Assembly (NCBI RefSeq): GCF_014076415.1
Contig: NZ_CP043568.1
Location: forward strand, 5,270,001 to 5,334,000
DNA length: 64,000 bases
Source: Comamonas testosteroni
Lineage (GTDB): Bacteria; Pseudomonadota; Gammaproteobacteria; Burkholderiales; Burkholderiaceae_C
Direction: 5' to 3'
Shown one piece after another: positions 8,282 to 16,114 of the stretch; within the stretch, counting starts at the first letter, position 1, and each line of letters starts with the position of its first letter. The notes beneath the pieces were generated by a model. That model saw nothing but the letters and a program-made list of their open reading frames with translations, was not told where the DNA came from and ran no database searches. The position numbers and the translations under genes are program-made.

Positions 8282-9451
8282 GTGGCCACACCCGCTTCCT
8301 CCTCTCCCTCTTCCGGATCTGCATTCACCCCTGTCTCCGAGACGGCGCCCCCCTCCATGGTGGGCCGGCATGTCTGCCCCGAATGCGGCGGCAATCTGGA
8401 GTGGAATGCCAAGGCACAGTCGCTCAGATGTCCATACTGCGGCACCGTCGTTCCCTGGAGCGAGCAGACACAGCCCGAGCTGGGACGTGCCGTGGTGGAG
8501 CAGGATCTGGCCGAGGCCTTGCGCAACCCGGCCAGCGGTCGCGGCTGGGGCTCGGACGAGCGCTACGAGGTGCAGTGCCAGAACTGCCGCGCCATCTCCG
8601 TGTTTCTCGGCAAGAACGTGGCCCAGCGCTGCGACTTCTGCGGCTCGCCGGCCATCGTCGCCCATGAGGAGCGCAGCGACGCCATCACGCCGCAGAGCAT
8701 CCTGCCGTTCAAGATCAGCGACGGCCAGATTCGCGACAAGATCCGCCAGTGGTATGGCAGCCGCTGGTTTGCGCCCAGCAAGCTCAAGAGTGCCGCGCTG
8801 ACAGACACGCTGCACGGCGTCTATCTGCCTTACTGGACCTTTGACGCCCATGCCAGCGCCCAGTGGTGGGCAGAGGCCGGTTATTACTACTACACCACCG
8901 AGTCCTATCGCGACGGCAACGGCAATCTGCAGACCCGCCAGGTCCAGCATGTGCGCTGGGAGCCGGCCTCGGGCAGCCTGCAGCATTTCTTCGACGATGA
9001 GCTGGTACCCGGCACCGTGGGCGTGCACGCCCATCTGCTGCGCCAGGTGGAGCCCTTCCCGACCACCACCGATCTCAAGCCCTACAGCCCGGAGTTCGTA
9101 CGCGGCTGGACGGTGGAGCGCTACCAGGTGGACCTCTCCAAGGCCGCCAGGATCAACGAGGAAGATATGGACAGCCAGCTGCGCAGCATGTGCTCGCGCG
9201 AGGTGCCGGGCGACACGCAGCGCAATCTGCAGGTCCAGCGTCAATACTCGGGCCGCAGCTTCAAGCACACGCTGGTTCCGGTCTGGCTGGTCGGCTACAC
9301 CTATGGCAGCAAGACCTACCAGATCGTGGCCAATGGCTATACCGGCCAGATTGCGGGCGAGCGGCCTTACAGCTGGGTCAAAATCCTATTTGCCGTACTG
9401 GCCGCCATCCTGCTCGTCATGCTGATTGCACCGCTGTTCGTGCAACAGTGA
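8282..9451 (+). CDS. Double zinc-ribbon protein with C-terminal membrane anchor (YdjG-like)
   Basis: Translation most likely begins at the GTG at 8282. The 389-residue product has a Ser/Pro-rich N-terminal tail, then two zinc ribbons: C32-x2-C35 ... C50-x2-C53 (CPECGG, CPYCG) and C99-x2-C102 ... C117-x2-C120 (CQNC, CDFCG). A ~200-residue conserved domain follows (YLPYWTFDAHASAQWWAEAG ... HFFDDELVPGT), ending in one hydrophobic helix (ILFAVLAAILLVMLIAPLFV) that should anchor it in the inner membrane. This is the architecture of TFIIB-like zinc-ribbon/YdjG proteins, often annotated wrongly as PriA-like. It forms a unit with the SPFH protein upstream, consistent with a membrane-integrity complex. 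Biochemical activity is unknown. Confidence 0.85.
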   Translation: MATPASSSPSSGSAFTPVSETAPPSMVGRHVCPECGGNLEWNAKAQSLRCPYCGTVVPWSEQTQPELGRAVVEQDLAEALRNPASGRGWGSDERYEVQCQNCRAISVFLGKNVAQRCDFCGSPAIVAHEERSDAITPQSILPFKISDGQIRDKIRQWYGSRWFAPSKLKSAALTDTLHGVYLPYWTFDAHASAQWWAEAGYYYYTTESYRDGNGNLQTRQVQHVRWEPASGSLQHFFDDELVPGTVGVHAHLLRQVEPFPTTTDLKPYSPEFVRGWTVERYQVDLSKAARINEEDMDSQLRSMCSREVPGDTQRNLQVQRQYSGRSFKHTLVPVWLVGYTYGSKTYQIVANGYTGQIAGERPYSWVKILFAVLAAILLVMLIAPLFVQQ

Positions 9452-9502
9452 TCGCCTGCCATACCTGCCAGAGACGCTGAGCAAGGGCCTGAGCCGGCCA
9501 CG

Positions 9503-9626
9503 CCGCCCCCTCCCGCGTAGCGAGAGAGGGAGAAGCGGTGGGGCCGCCCAGGTGGGGCCGCCCAGGTGGGGCCGCCTAGGTGGGGCCGCCTAGGTGGGGC
9601 CGCCCAGGTGGGGCCGCTCAGGGAGT
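9503..9626 (-). repeat. Stop-proximal GC-rich dispersed element, copy 1, with 14-bp tandem expansion
   Basis: Read on the minus strand this begins CTCCCTGAGCGGCC about 2 bases after the stop codon of the FAD oxidase gene. It continues to a TCCCTCTCTCGC / GCGAGAGAGGGA hairpin-like segment. Inside it six copies of a 14-bp unit (GTGGGGCCGCC[C/T]AG, last unit GTGGGGCCGCTCAG) occupy 9538-9621. Three other elements of the same family are at 13769, 46491 and 60636. Confidence 0.8.
9538..9621 (+). repeat. Six 14-bp direct tandem repeats
   Basis: Units start at 9538, 9552, 9566, 9580, 9594 and 9608. Units 1, 2 and 5 read GTGGGGCCGCCCAG; units 3 and 4 carry one C-to-T change (GCCTAG); unit 6 reads GCTCAG, the form found in unexpanded copies of the host element. 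The array is between the zinc-ribbon gene and the convergent FAD-oxidase gene and is non-coding. Confidence 0.95.
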
Positions 9627-9628
9627 GA

Positions 9629-10744
9629 CTACCAATTTCCCCAGACTTCCTCGGCCAGGCCAAACGCCGTGCTTGCGCCCGAGCCGCTGGTCACGGCCAC
9701 CATGCGTGTCGCTGCATCAGGTGCTTTGACAAAACAAGGGGCTTCGGCACTGGAGGGGTAGATGCCCGTCCAGCGCTCCACGACCTGGGCCTTGTCGATA
9801 TGCAGTGCCTCGTTCATATGTCGCAGCATGAGCCGGTCGACGGCTTCGCTGGCAAAAGGCTGGGGCGCGCTGCCGTAGTGGTGCGAATCGCCCACCACCA
9901 GCGAGCCATCGGCGCTCTGAACGGCAATCAGGTGGATGCCGTGCTTCAGGCTTTGCGCCTCCTCGCGCTCCAGCTGAGCGCGCAATGCAGCGGCTTCGGG
10001 CAGCGCGCTATAGCCCTCGTAGCGCACCAGGCTCAGATCCCCCATGACCGATCCCTCAAGCTTGAAGCCTGCTTGCGGCTGCACGCGCAGCATCTGCAAC
10101 TGGCACAGCTGCACCTGGTTGTCAGTCCATTCACTGGCGAACAGCCCGCCTGGATCGGCGTTGTTGCAGACCACCACGCGTTCAGCGTGATAGCGGCCAC
10201 GCGAGGTGGTGACGCGCGGCGTTGCCACCTCCGTCACGCTTTCACCAAAGCGGAAATCCACTCCCAGTGCCTGCTGCAGCCACAGTGCCAGTTGCGGGAT
10301 GGCCGTGCGCGACTCCACGCGCAGCTCATGCGGGCTGTAGAGCACGGATTGCAGCCCTTCGGTGCGCAGCGCCGGATGACGCGCTGCGGCCTGGGCGGGC
10401 GTCAGCAGCTCGCAGCCCGCGCCCATCTCGGTTTGCATGAATGCCTCAAGCACCGCTGCCGCAGCAGGGCGGCGCGCCGTCAGCCACAGGCCGGCATGCA
10501 GGACATCGATACCGGCCTTGGGTGCAATCTCGGCCCAGACATCGCGTGAGCGCATGGCGCGCCGCCAATGGGCACCGGCGCGCTGGCCCGTGATGGTGAC
10601 AAAGCCGAAGTTGCGAATCGAGGCGCCCAGGCAGGCACCGTCGCGCTCTATCACCAGCACGGAGCGGCCGCGCGTTGCTGCGGCATAGGCATGGGCCAGG
10701 CCGACAATGCCGGCGCCGACGACGATCAGATCATAGTTTTTCAT
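9629..10744 (-). CDS. FAD-dependent amine oxidase, phosphonate-cluster type (TIGR03364-like)
   Basis: The 371-residue flavoprotein starts MKNYDLIVVGAGIVGLAHAY, a textbook GxGxxG FAD-binding fold, followed by ERDGACLGASIRNFGFV. It resembles the DadA/glycine-oxidase-like family that TIGR03364 defines from genes beside 2-aminoethylphosphonate transporters. Enzymes of this type oxidatively deaminate small amino compounds; from context the substrate is 2-aminoethylphosphonate or an N-methylated relative, giving phosphonoacetaldehyde. It is last in a minus-strand run after importer permease, ATPase and binding-protein genes, 96 bp after the permease. No phosphonatase (PhnX), PhnW or PhnY/PhnA gene is present in the window, so how the C-P bond is cleaved is not shown here. 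Substrate is inferred. Confidence 0.86.
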   Translation of the reverse strand: MKNYDLIVVGAGIVGLAHAYAAATRGRSVLVIERDGACLGASIRNFGFVTITGQRAGAHWRRAMRSRDVWAEIAPKAGIDVLHAGLWLTARRPAAAAVLEAFMQTEMGAGCELLTPAQAAARHPALRTEGLQSVLYSPHELRVESRTAIPQLALWLQQALGVDFRFGESVTEVATPRVTTSRGRYHAERVVVCNNADPGGLFASEWTDNQVQLCQLQMLRVQPQAGFKLEGSVMGDLSLVRYEGYSALPEAAALRAQLEREEAQSLKHGIHLIAVQSADGSLVVGDSHHYGSAPQPFASEAVDRLMLRHMNEALHIDKAQVVERWTGIYPSSAEAPCFVKAPDAATRMVAVTSGSGASTAFGLAEEVWGNW

Positions 10745-10840
10745 AGCGTTACAGAAAAAGCAGACAAGCCAAGTCCCTGCCGCAGCGCCAAGGCGATGCA
10801 GCGAGAGACGTTCGGAGAATCAAGTGATGTGGAGAGCGCC

Positions 10841-12601
10841 TCAGCGGTGGCGCCAGTGCTGGGTACGCCGCTGCAGCCAGGCATCCAGCAGCGCAATCAG
10901 CAGGCGGCCGGCGGCTGCGGTCGCGAAGATCAGCGTGGCCATGGCCGCGGCGGGAGCGATATCGCCCGCGTCATCCATGGCCAGCACGGCCACCGAGGCC
11001 AGTGTGGTTTCGGGCGAGTACAAAAAGACCACTGCCGACACCGTGGTCATGGCATTCACGAAGAAGTAGCCCGCCACCTGCATCACTGCAGGCAGGCACA
11101 CAGGCAGGTGCACGCGCCACAGCAGCGTCCAGAAGGGCACGCCCATGGAATCAGCCACGCGCTCGTATTCGGCGTCCAGTTGCTGCAAGGCTGTGAGCTG
11201 GGTGATGTGCGCCACCGAGAAAAAATGCGCCACCGAGCACAGCACCAGAATGCCCATGGACCCATACAGAAAGTGCAAGGGATTGCTGCCCGCATTGAAG
11301 AACAGGATATAGCCCAGACCCAGCGCCAGCCCAGGCACCGCCATGGGCAGCGTGGCCACCGCGTGCAACCACTGGCGCGCGCGGCCCCAGCCCGTGGGCC
11401 TGGCCACCAGATAGGCGCTCAGAAAGCTCAGCACCGCGCCCACCGCCGCCGTGGCCACGGCCATGGTCAGCGAGTTGGCATAACTGGCCCAGCCACCACC
11501 ATCCATCAGGTCGAACTGATAGTGCTTGAAGCTCAGGCTCAAGTTGTAGGGCCAGAAGCTGACCAGGGATGCCAGCACGGCCACGCCCATCACCACCAGC
11601 AGCGCCAAAGCCAACAGGCTGCAATACACCAGCAGCGCGCCGTCGAGCGCTGCGCAGGGCTGCGGCACCAGGGGCACGGCCCTCACGCTCATGGCAGCGG
11701 CCTGCCGGGCCCGCAAATGACGCTCGGCCGCAAAGGCCAGGCCCGCGGGCACCAGCAGCAGCATGGCCACCACGGCACCCATGGACAGGTTTTGCTGGCC
11801 AATCACCTGCTTGTAGATATCGGTGGCCAGCATCTGCGTGTTGCCGCCGATCACCTTGGGCACGCCAAAGTCGGTGACCACCAGGACGAACACCACTATC
11901 CAGGCAATCATCAGCCCATAGCGGCTGGCTGGCAGCGTGACCTGACAGAAGCTGCGCCAGCGCCCCGCGCCCAGGGTGGCGGCGGCCTCATACAGGCGCG
12001 CATCGCCCGAGGCCAGCGTGGTGCACAGAATCATCAGCGCATGCGGAAACGTCCACAGCACCGAGCCAAGAATGATGCCAAACGGCCCGTAGGCCGAGTC
12101 GCCCGGCAGCCAGCTCTTGAGCAGTCCCTGGGCGCCAAAAAGATAGATCAGGCTGATGGCCATGAGCAGCGACGGCGCCAGCAGCGGCACCAGGGCAATG
12201 GCGCGAAAGAACCTGGCCAGCGGCATGCAGCTGCGCATCACGCCATAGGCATAGCCATAGGCCAGGGCCACACACAAGGTGCTGCTGACGGCGGACAGCC
12301 ACAGGCTGTTGAACAGCGACTGGCCTACGCCCGGTGTTTGCGCATAGGCAAGGTATTGGGCCAGGCCCGAGAACTTGCCATCGGCCGACACAAAGCTGCG
12401 GCCCAGCAGCGCCCCCACGGGCAGTGCGATGGCCACCAGCAGCGCCCCCAGCAGGCCCAGCACCGACAGGCCCAGCCACAGCTTCTCCCAATGGAAAAAA
12501 CGTGTTTGCCGTGGCGCCGCAGGGCCGCTGCCTTGCTGCCGGCGTGCTGCCGCTGCGGGCGCATAGCCCCCCACGCGCATCGCAGAAGAAGAGGCATCCA
12601 T
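10841..12601 (-). CDS. 2-aminoethylphosphonate ABC transporter, fused permease
   Basis: At 586 residues this carries two ABC permease halves in tandem. Each half has a binding-protein-dependent EAA-type loop: EAAATLGAGRWRSFCQVTLP near residue 215 and ERVADSMGVPFWTLLWRVHL near residue 495, with about 12 hydrophobic segments overall. This double-length layout is characteristic of the phosphonate-associated permease family TIGR03262 and of Fe3+-type FbpB proteins. The gene begins 2 bp after the ATPase gene and is followed by the FAD oxidase. The N-terminal ~35 residues are a polar, Ala/Gln-rich cytoplasmic tail. It should form the membrane channel for the importer; the substrate is inferred from the binding-protein and oxidase neighbours. 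Confidence 0.9.
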   Translation of the reverse strand: MDASSSAMRVGGYAPAAAARRQQGSGPAAPRQTRFFHWEKLWLGLSVLGLLGALLVAIALPVGALLGRSFVSADGKFSGLAQYLAYAQTPGVGQSLFNSLWLSAVSSTLCVALAYGYAYGVMRSCMPLARFFRAIALVPLLAPSLLMAISLIYLFGAQGLLKSWLPGDSAYGPFGIILGSVLWTFPHALMILCTTLASGDARLYEAAATLGAGRWRSFCQVTLPASRYGLMIAWIVVFVLVVTDFGVPKVIGGNTQMLATDIYKQVIGQQNLSMGAVVAMLLLVPAGLAFAAERHLRARQAAAMSVRAVPLVPQPCAALDGALLVYCSLLALALLVVMGVAVLASLVSFWPYNLSLSFKHYQFDLMDGGGWASYANSLTMAVATAAVGAVLSFLSAYLVARPTGWGRARQWLHAVATLPMAVPGLALGLGYILFFNAGSNPLHFLYGSMGILVLCSVAHFFSVAHITQLTALQQLDAEYERVADSMGVPFWTLLWRVHLPVCLPAVMQVAGYFFVNAMTTVSAVVFLYSPETTLASVAVLAMDDAGDIAPAAAMATLIFATAAAGRLLIALLDAWLQRRTQHWRHR

Positions 12602-12603
12602 GC

Positions 12604-13686
12604 TTATGCCGCCTTTCGCAAGATCTCTGGCGCTGCCAGCGACTGCAGCGCAGCAGCTGGCAACTCAACCAGCACCTCGCCCTGCAGCCAGTCGGGCAGG
12701 CGCGCGTCATGGCGCAGCGGCCATTGCACATCGATCTGGCATTGCAGCGTGGGGCTGAACACTCGCACCAGCACCAGCGAGCCCAGGAATGAGGTCTCAA
12801 CCACCCGTGCGCGAAACAGATTGGGCAGTGCTGCAGGCTGAGCCGGGTGCAGCACCACGCTTTCAGGTCTCACACCTACCAGCAAGGGATCACCGGCCTC
12901 AAAGCCGGCAGTACAGCACTCAAGCCGCCCCTCGCCCACGCGCACCGCATTGCCCGACTCGGCCACGGCGGGCAGCAAGTTCATGCGCCCCACAAAACCG
13001 GCCGCAAAGTGACTGACGGGTCGGGCATAGAGCTGCTCGGGCGAGCCCTGCTGCTCGATACGACCCTGGTGCATCAGCACCACCCGGTCGGCCATGGAGA
13101 GCGCTTCTTCCTGGTCGTGCGTGACCATCACGCAGGCAATGCCCAGCTGACGCTGCAACTGGCGGATTTCGCTGCGCAGCTCGGTGCGTACCTGGGCGTC
13201 GAGCGCGGACAGCGGCTCGTCCAGCAACAGCAGACGCGGGCGCGGCGCCAGTGCGCGGGCCAGCGCAATGCGCTGCTGCTGGCCGCCCGACAGTTGCGCC
13301 GGGTAGCGCTGCGCCTGCGCGCCCAGGCCTACCAGAGCCAGCATCTCCTGCACCCGGGCCTGCACTTGCGCCGCAGGCTGGCCCATGAGACCAAACGCCA
13401 CATTCTGGGCCGCCGTGAGGTTTGGAAACAGCGCGTAGCTTTGGAACACCACGCCAAAGCCCCGGCGCGCGGCGGGCCAGCGCGTGATGTCCTCGCCCTG
13501 AAACAGGATGCGGCCCGCGTCGGCCTGCTCGATGCCGCACAGAATGCGCAGCAGGGTGGTCTTGCCGCAGCCCGAAGGGCCCAGCAGGCTGACGAACTCG
13601 CCGCCCTCCACCAACAGGTCAATGTCGCGCAGCACCGGGGTGTCTTTGTACTGCTTTGCGATATGTTCTATGCGCAGCATCTGCAA
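12604..13686 (-). CDS. 2-aminoethylphosphonate ABC transporter ATP-binding protein
   Basis: This 360-residue ABC ATPase has Walker A GPSGCGKTTLL (near residue 38), Q-loop VFQSYALFPNLTA, signature LSGGQQQRIALARALAPRP, Walker B LLLLDEPLSALD and switch VMVTHDQEEALSMADRV. A C-terminal ~120-residue TOBE-like regulatory domain follows, as in the putrescine/iron/phosphonate (PotA/FbpC/PhnT) group. It energises the importer formed with the fused permease 2 bp downstream. The start MQMLRIEHIAKQYKDTPVLR fits the family. A GC-rich dispersed element separates it from the binding-protein gene, but all lie on one strand and probably one transcript. The phosphonate assignment is contextual. Confidence 0.92.
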   Translation of the reverse strand: MQMLRIEHIAKQYKDTPVLRDIDLLVEGGEFVSLLGPSGCGKTTLLRILCGIEQADAGRILFQGEDITRWPAARRGFGVVFQSYALFPNLTAAQNVAFGLMGQPAAQVQARVQEMLALVGLGAQAQRYPAQLSGGQQQRIALARALAPRPRLLLLDEPLSALDAQVRTELRSEIRQLQRQLGIACVMVTHDQEEALSMADRVVLMHQGRIEQQGSPEQLYARPVSHFAAGFVGRMNLLPAVAESGNAVRVGEGRLECCTAGFEAGDPLLVGVRPESVVLHPAQPAALPNLFRARVVETSFLGSLVLVRVFSPTLQCQIDVQWPLRHDARLPDWLQGEVLVELPAAALQSLAAPEILRKAA

Positions 13687-13768
13687 TCACTTTCAACGTG
13701 CAAAAAATTCCAGAGACCTGCTGCGTAGAACTGGCGCTGACCCCGCTCAGAACTGCCGAACCAGGGCC

Positions 13769-13860
13769 GCCCCGCAGCGAGGGCAGTGTCCCCCTCCGGC
13801 GCGCAGCGCCAGAGAGGGGGAAGCGGCGGCGCCGCCCAGGCAAAGCCGCTCAGGGGGTGA
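13769..13860 (-). repeat. Stop-proximal GC-rich dispersed element, copy 2
   Basis: Immediately after the TAA of the binding-protein gene the minus strand reads CACCCCCTGAGCGGC, followed by a long imperfect hairpin whose core pairs CCCCCTCT with AGAGGGGG around GGCGCGCAGCGCC, and ends in a CGCTGCGGGGCGGC segment. It lies inside the importer operon, between binding-protein and ATPase genes, and could set unequal mRNA levels (high binding protein, lower membrane parts). Confidence 0.8.
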
Positions 13861-14901
13861 TTACTTTCTTTCCGCCTTGGCTTCGTACCGACGCGACCAT
13901 TCGGCCAAGATACGATCGCGGTTAGCCGCTGCCCAGTTGAAGTCGTTCCTGGCCAGGCGCTTTTCCAGATCGGCCGGAATGAACTCGTGCTTTTCCTGGG
14001 CCTCGGGCAAGGCCAGCACGGCAAAGTTGGCGGCGTAGAGCTTGTTGGCATCGGGCGTCACCGCCCAGTCGGCCAGGGCCTTGGCCGCGTCCTGCTTTTT
14101 GCTGGTCTTCAGAATGGCCGTGGCTTCCACATCCCAGCCCAGACCTTCCCTGGGGAAGACGATGTCTATGGGCGCGCCATCCTTCTTGGTCTTGTTGGCC
14201 CGGTATTCAAAGCTCAGGCCCACGGGGAACTCGCCCGCGCCGGCCTGGCGGCAGGGCTTGGAGCCGCTGTGCGTGTAGACGCCGATGTTCTGGTGCAGCG
14301 CATCCATATAGGCCCAGCCCCTGTCCTCGCCCATCATCTGCAGCCAGGCTGCCACCATCAGATAGCCCGTGCCGCTGGACGCCGGGTGGGGCATGGTGAT
14401 CGCGCCCTTGAATTCGGGCCTGGTCAGGTCGGCCCAGCTGGCAGGCGTGGGCAGCTTGCGCTTTTCGCCTTCCACGGTGTTGAAGCAGACGGCGGACGAC
14501 CACAGGTCCATGCCCACCCAGGTCGGCGTGGCTGCCGCATCGCGCATGGTGGAGCGCACCTTGGTCAGGTTCCTGGGCGCATACGGCTGCAGCATGCCTT
14601 GCTTGTCCAGCAGCATCAGCGAAGTGGCGGCCACGCCCCAGATCACATCGGCCTGAGGGTTGGCTTTCTCGGCCAGCAGGCGCGCAGTGATGATGCCCGT
14701 GCTGTCGCGCACAAACTTCAGCTCGATCTCGGGATGGGCTTTTTCAAAACCCGCCTTGTAGGCCTTGATCTGGTCGGCCTCCAGGGCCGAATACACCAGC
14801 AGATCGGTCCTGGCCTGGGCAGCGGAGGCCAGGCCCAGCAAGGCCGTGGCAAAGGCAATCAGGGTGAAACGGCGAGTGGCGGGTACAAAAGCGTGGCGCA
14901 T
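13861..14901 (-). CDS. 2-aminoethylphosphonate ABC transporter substrate-binding protein
   Basis: This 346-residue periplasmic protein starts with a cleavable signal peptide (RRFTLIAFATALLGLASAAQA, processed around residue 30). The mature part begins RTDLLVYSALEADQIKAYKA, typical of the FbpA/phosphonate-binding (PhnS2, TIGR03261) group of solute receptors, and contains ADVIWGVAATSLMLLDKQGM and HPASSGTGYLMVAAWLQMMG, the usual ligand-pocket blocks. It is the first gene of the leftward operon (receptor, ATPase, permease, FAD oxidase). A LysR regulator gene diverges from it across a ~345 bp region with a strong inverted-repeat operator candidate. Ligand is inferred from family and neighbours; ferric iron receptors share the fold. 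Confidence 0.9.
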   Translation of the reverse strand: MRHAFVPATRRFTLIAFATALLGLASAAQARTDLLVYSALEADQIKAYKAGFEKAHPEIELKFVRDSTGIITARLLAEKANPQADVIWGVAATSLMLLDKQGMLQPYAPRNLTKVRSTMRDAAATPTWVGMDLWSSAVCFNTVEGEKRKLPTPASWADLTRPEFKGAITMPHPASSGTGYLMVAAWLQMMGEDRGWAYMDALHQNIGVYTHSGSKPCRQAGAGEFPVGLSFEYRANKTKKDGAPIDIVFPREGLGWDVEATAILKTSKKQDAAKALADWAVTPDANKLYAANFAVLALPEAQEKHEFIPADLEKRLARNDFNWAAANRDRILAEWSRRYEAKAERK

Positions 14902-15070
14902 GGATAACAGTCCCTTGGATTGATCGTTGCCGCCCGACCAACGCGGCCGTTTGCGACATGAGGGAACTGTAGAAACTCACTGTGAAACGCTGGTGTCACA
15001 GAACTGAAATCTGCCAAGGATGTCATCAGCAAACTTTGTAGTCATCGCGCCGCGCCAGCGTCCGACATCG

Positions 15071-15095
15071 ATATGCTATTGATTCGAAAGCATAT
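15071..15095. promoter_or_regulatory. Candidate LysR operator (T-N11-A inverted repeat)
   Basis: Perfect 7-bp arms ATATGCT (15071-15077) and AGCATAT (15089-15095) are separated by 11 bases, the geometry of LysR-family binding sites. The site lies between the binding-protein gene and the divergent LysR gene, about 170 bp from the former and 150 bp from the latter. The whole 14902-15247 gap is otherwise AT-rich and contains no recognisable gene. Confidence 0.6.
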
Positions 15096-15247
15096 TGCGC
15101 TTTATCTGCGTCATATTCATAGAGAAAACCATCTAGATACAACCGCATATAAGCGCAAGACGCTATTGAAATTAAAGCAACTCATCCGCATTACCGGCTG
15201 CAGCGTTCATGTTGAAATCCGGGTACAGCTTTCTTGAAGACTTGCTC

Positions 15248-16114
15248 ATGTTTGCCACACAGCTCAAATCCTTTTTCTGGGTCGCCCGCCTCGGCAGCAT
15301 CACCCAGGCAGCACGCCAGCTGGGGCTGAGCCAGCCCACGGTGACGGCGCAGATCAAGGCCTTGGAGGAGCAATATGAGGTCGAGCTGTTCACGCGCCAG
15401 AGCGGCAGGCTGGCCATCACCGATGCGGGCCTGAAGCTGCTGCCGGGGATAGAGAAGCTGCTGCTGCAATCGGCCCAGATCGAATCGGCGCTGCGCCAGT
15501 CGGGCCATGTCAACCAGGGCCAGCTGCGCATAGGCGCCACCGCCCCCTACTATGTTCTGGACATCGTCAAGCGCTATCAGCAGCAATATGCGCAGGTGGA
15601 GGTGAGCATCGTCAATGGCAATTCGCGCCAGATGATTCAGGCACTGGCCGAGTACCAGGTGGATCTGGCAACGTCTTCGCACCTGGACACCGATCCGCGC
15701 CTGCTGCGCCTGGAACTGGGGCGCGACCCGCTGGCCCTGGTCGTGCACCGGCAGCATGCGCTGGCCGCGCAGAAGGCCGTCGACATCAGGGATCTGGCAA
15801 AGAACACGCTGATCCTGCGCGAGCGCGGCTCCATGACCCGGCAGATGACCGAGCAGATGCTGGAAGCCGCCCAGGTCAGCCCGCAGCGGATTCTGGAAAT
15901 TGCCAGCCGCGAGTCCATACGCGAAGCCGTGATCCGTCAGATGGGCATCAGTGTTTTTGCGCGGCACGAAGCATCGGCCCACCCTGAACTCGTCGTTCTC
16001 GATCTGGAAGGCGAGGTGCCTTGCCTGCCCGAATACCTGTACTGCCTGCGAGAGCGGCGCGATGCGCAGCTGATTCAGCCATTTCTGCAGCTGGCCGCAT
16101 CAGACCAGACTTAA
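15248..16114 (+). CDS. LysR-family transcriptional regulator of the phosphonate cluster
   Basis: A typical LysR protein of 288 residues if begun at the ATG at 15248 (MFATQLKSFFWVARLGSITQ); an alternative in-frame ATG lies 39 bp upstream. The N-terminal winged helix-turn-helix is clear: SITQAARQLGLSQPTVTAQI, then KALEEQYEVELFTRQSGRLA. The C-terminal ~200 residues form the effector-binding domain (QLRIGATAPYYVLDIVKRYQ onwards). It is transcribed away from the 2-aminoethylphosphonate-type importer operon, the normal place for its own regulator, so it probably controls that operon with the phosphonate as coinducer (inference). Its stop codon overlaps that of rfbC in the tetranucleotide TTAA at 16111-16114. 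Confidence 0.92.
   Translation: MFATQLKSFFWVARLGSITQAARQLGLSQPTVTAQIKALEEQYEVELFTRQSGRLAITDAGLKLLPGIEKLLLQSAQIESALRQSGHVNQGQLRIGATAPYYVLDIVKRYQQQYAQVEVSIVNGNSRQMIQALAEYQVDLATSSHLDTDPRLLRLELGRDPLALVVHRQHALAAQKAVDIRDLAKNTLILRERGSMTRQMTEQMLEAAQVSPQRILEIASRESIREAVIRQMGISVFARHEASAHPELVVLDLEGEVPCLPEYLYCLRERRDAQLIQPFLQLAASDQT

Noticed and set aside
8282..9451. Zinc-ribbon protein as a PriA-type helicase
   Set aside because: It has no Walker motifs or helicase domain; only the Cys-rich ribbons resemble PriA, and it ends in a membrane helix.
9538..9621. Possible CRISPR-like array
   Set aside because: The 14-bp units are directly contiguous with no spacers and no cas genes nearby; it is a simple tandem repeat.
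10568..12841. 757-codon plus-strand frame across the FAD oxidase, permease and ATPase genes
   Set aside because: It spans three well-supported minus-strand genes, is extremely His/Gln/Gly-rich, and has no domain; a shadow frame.
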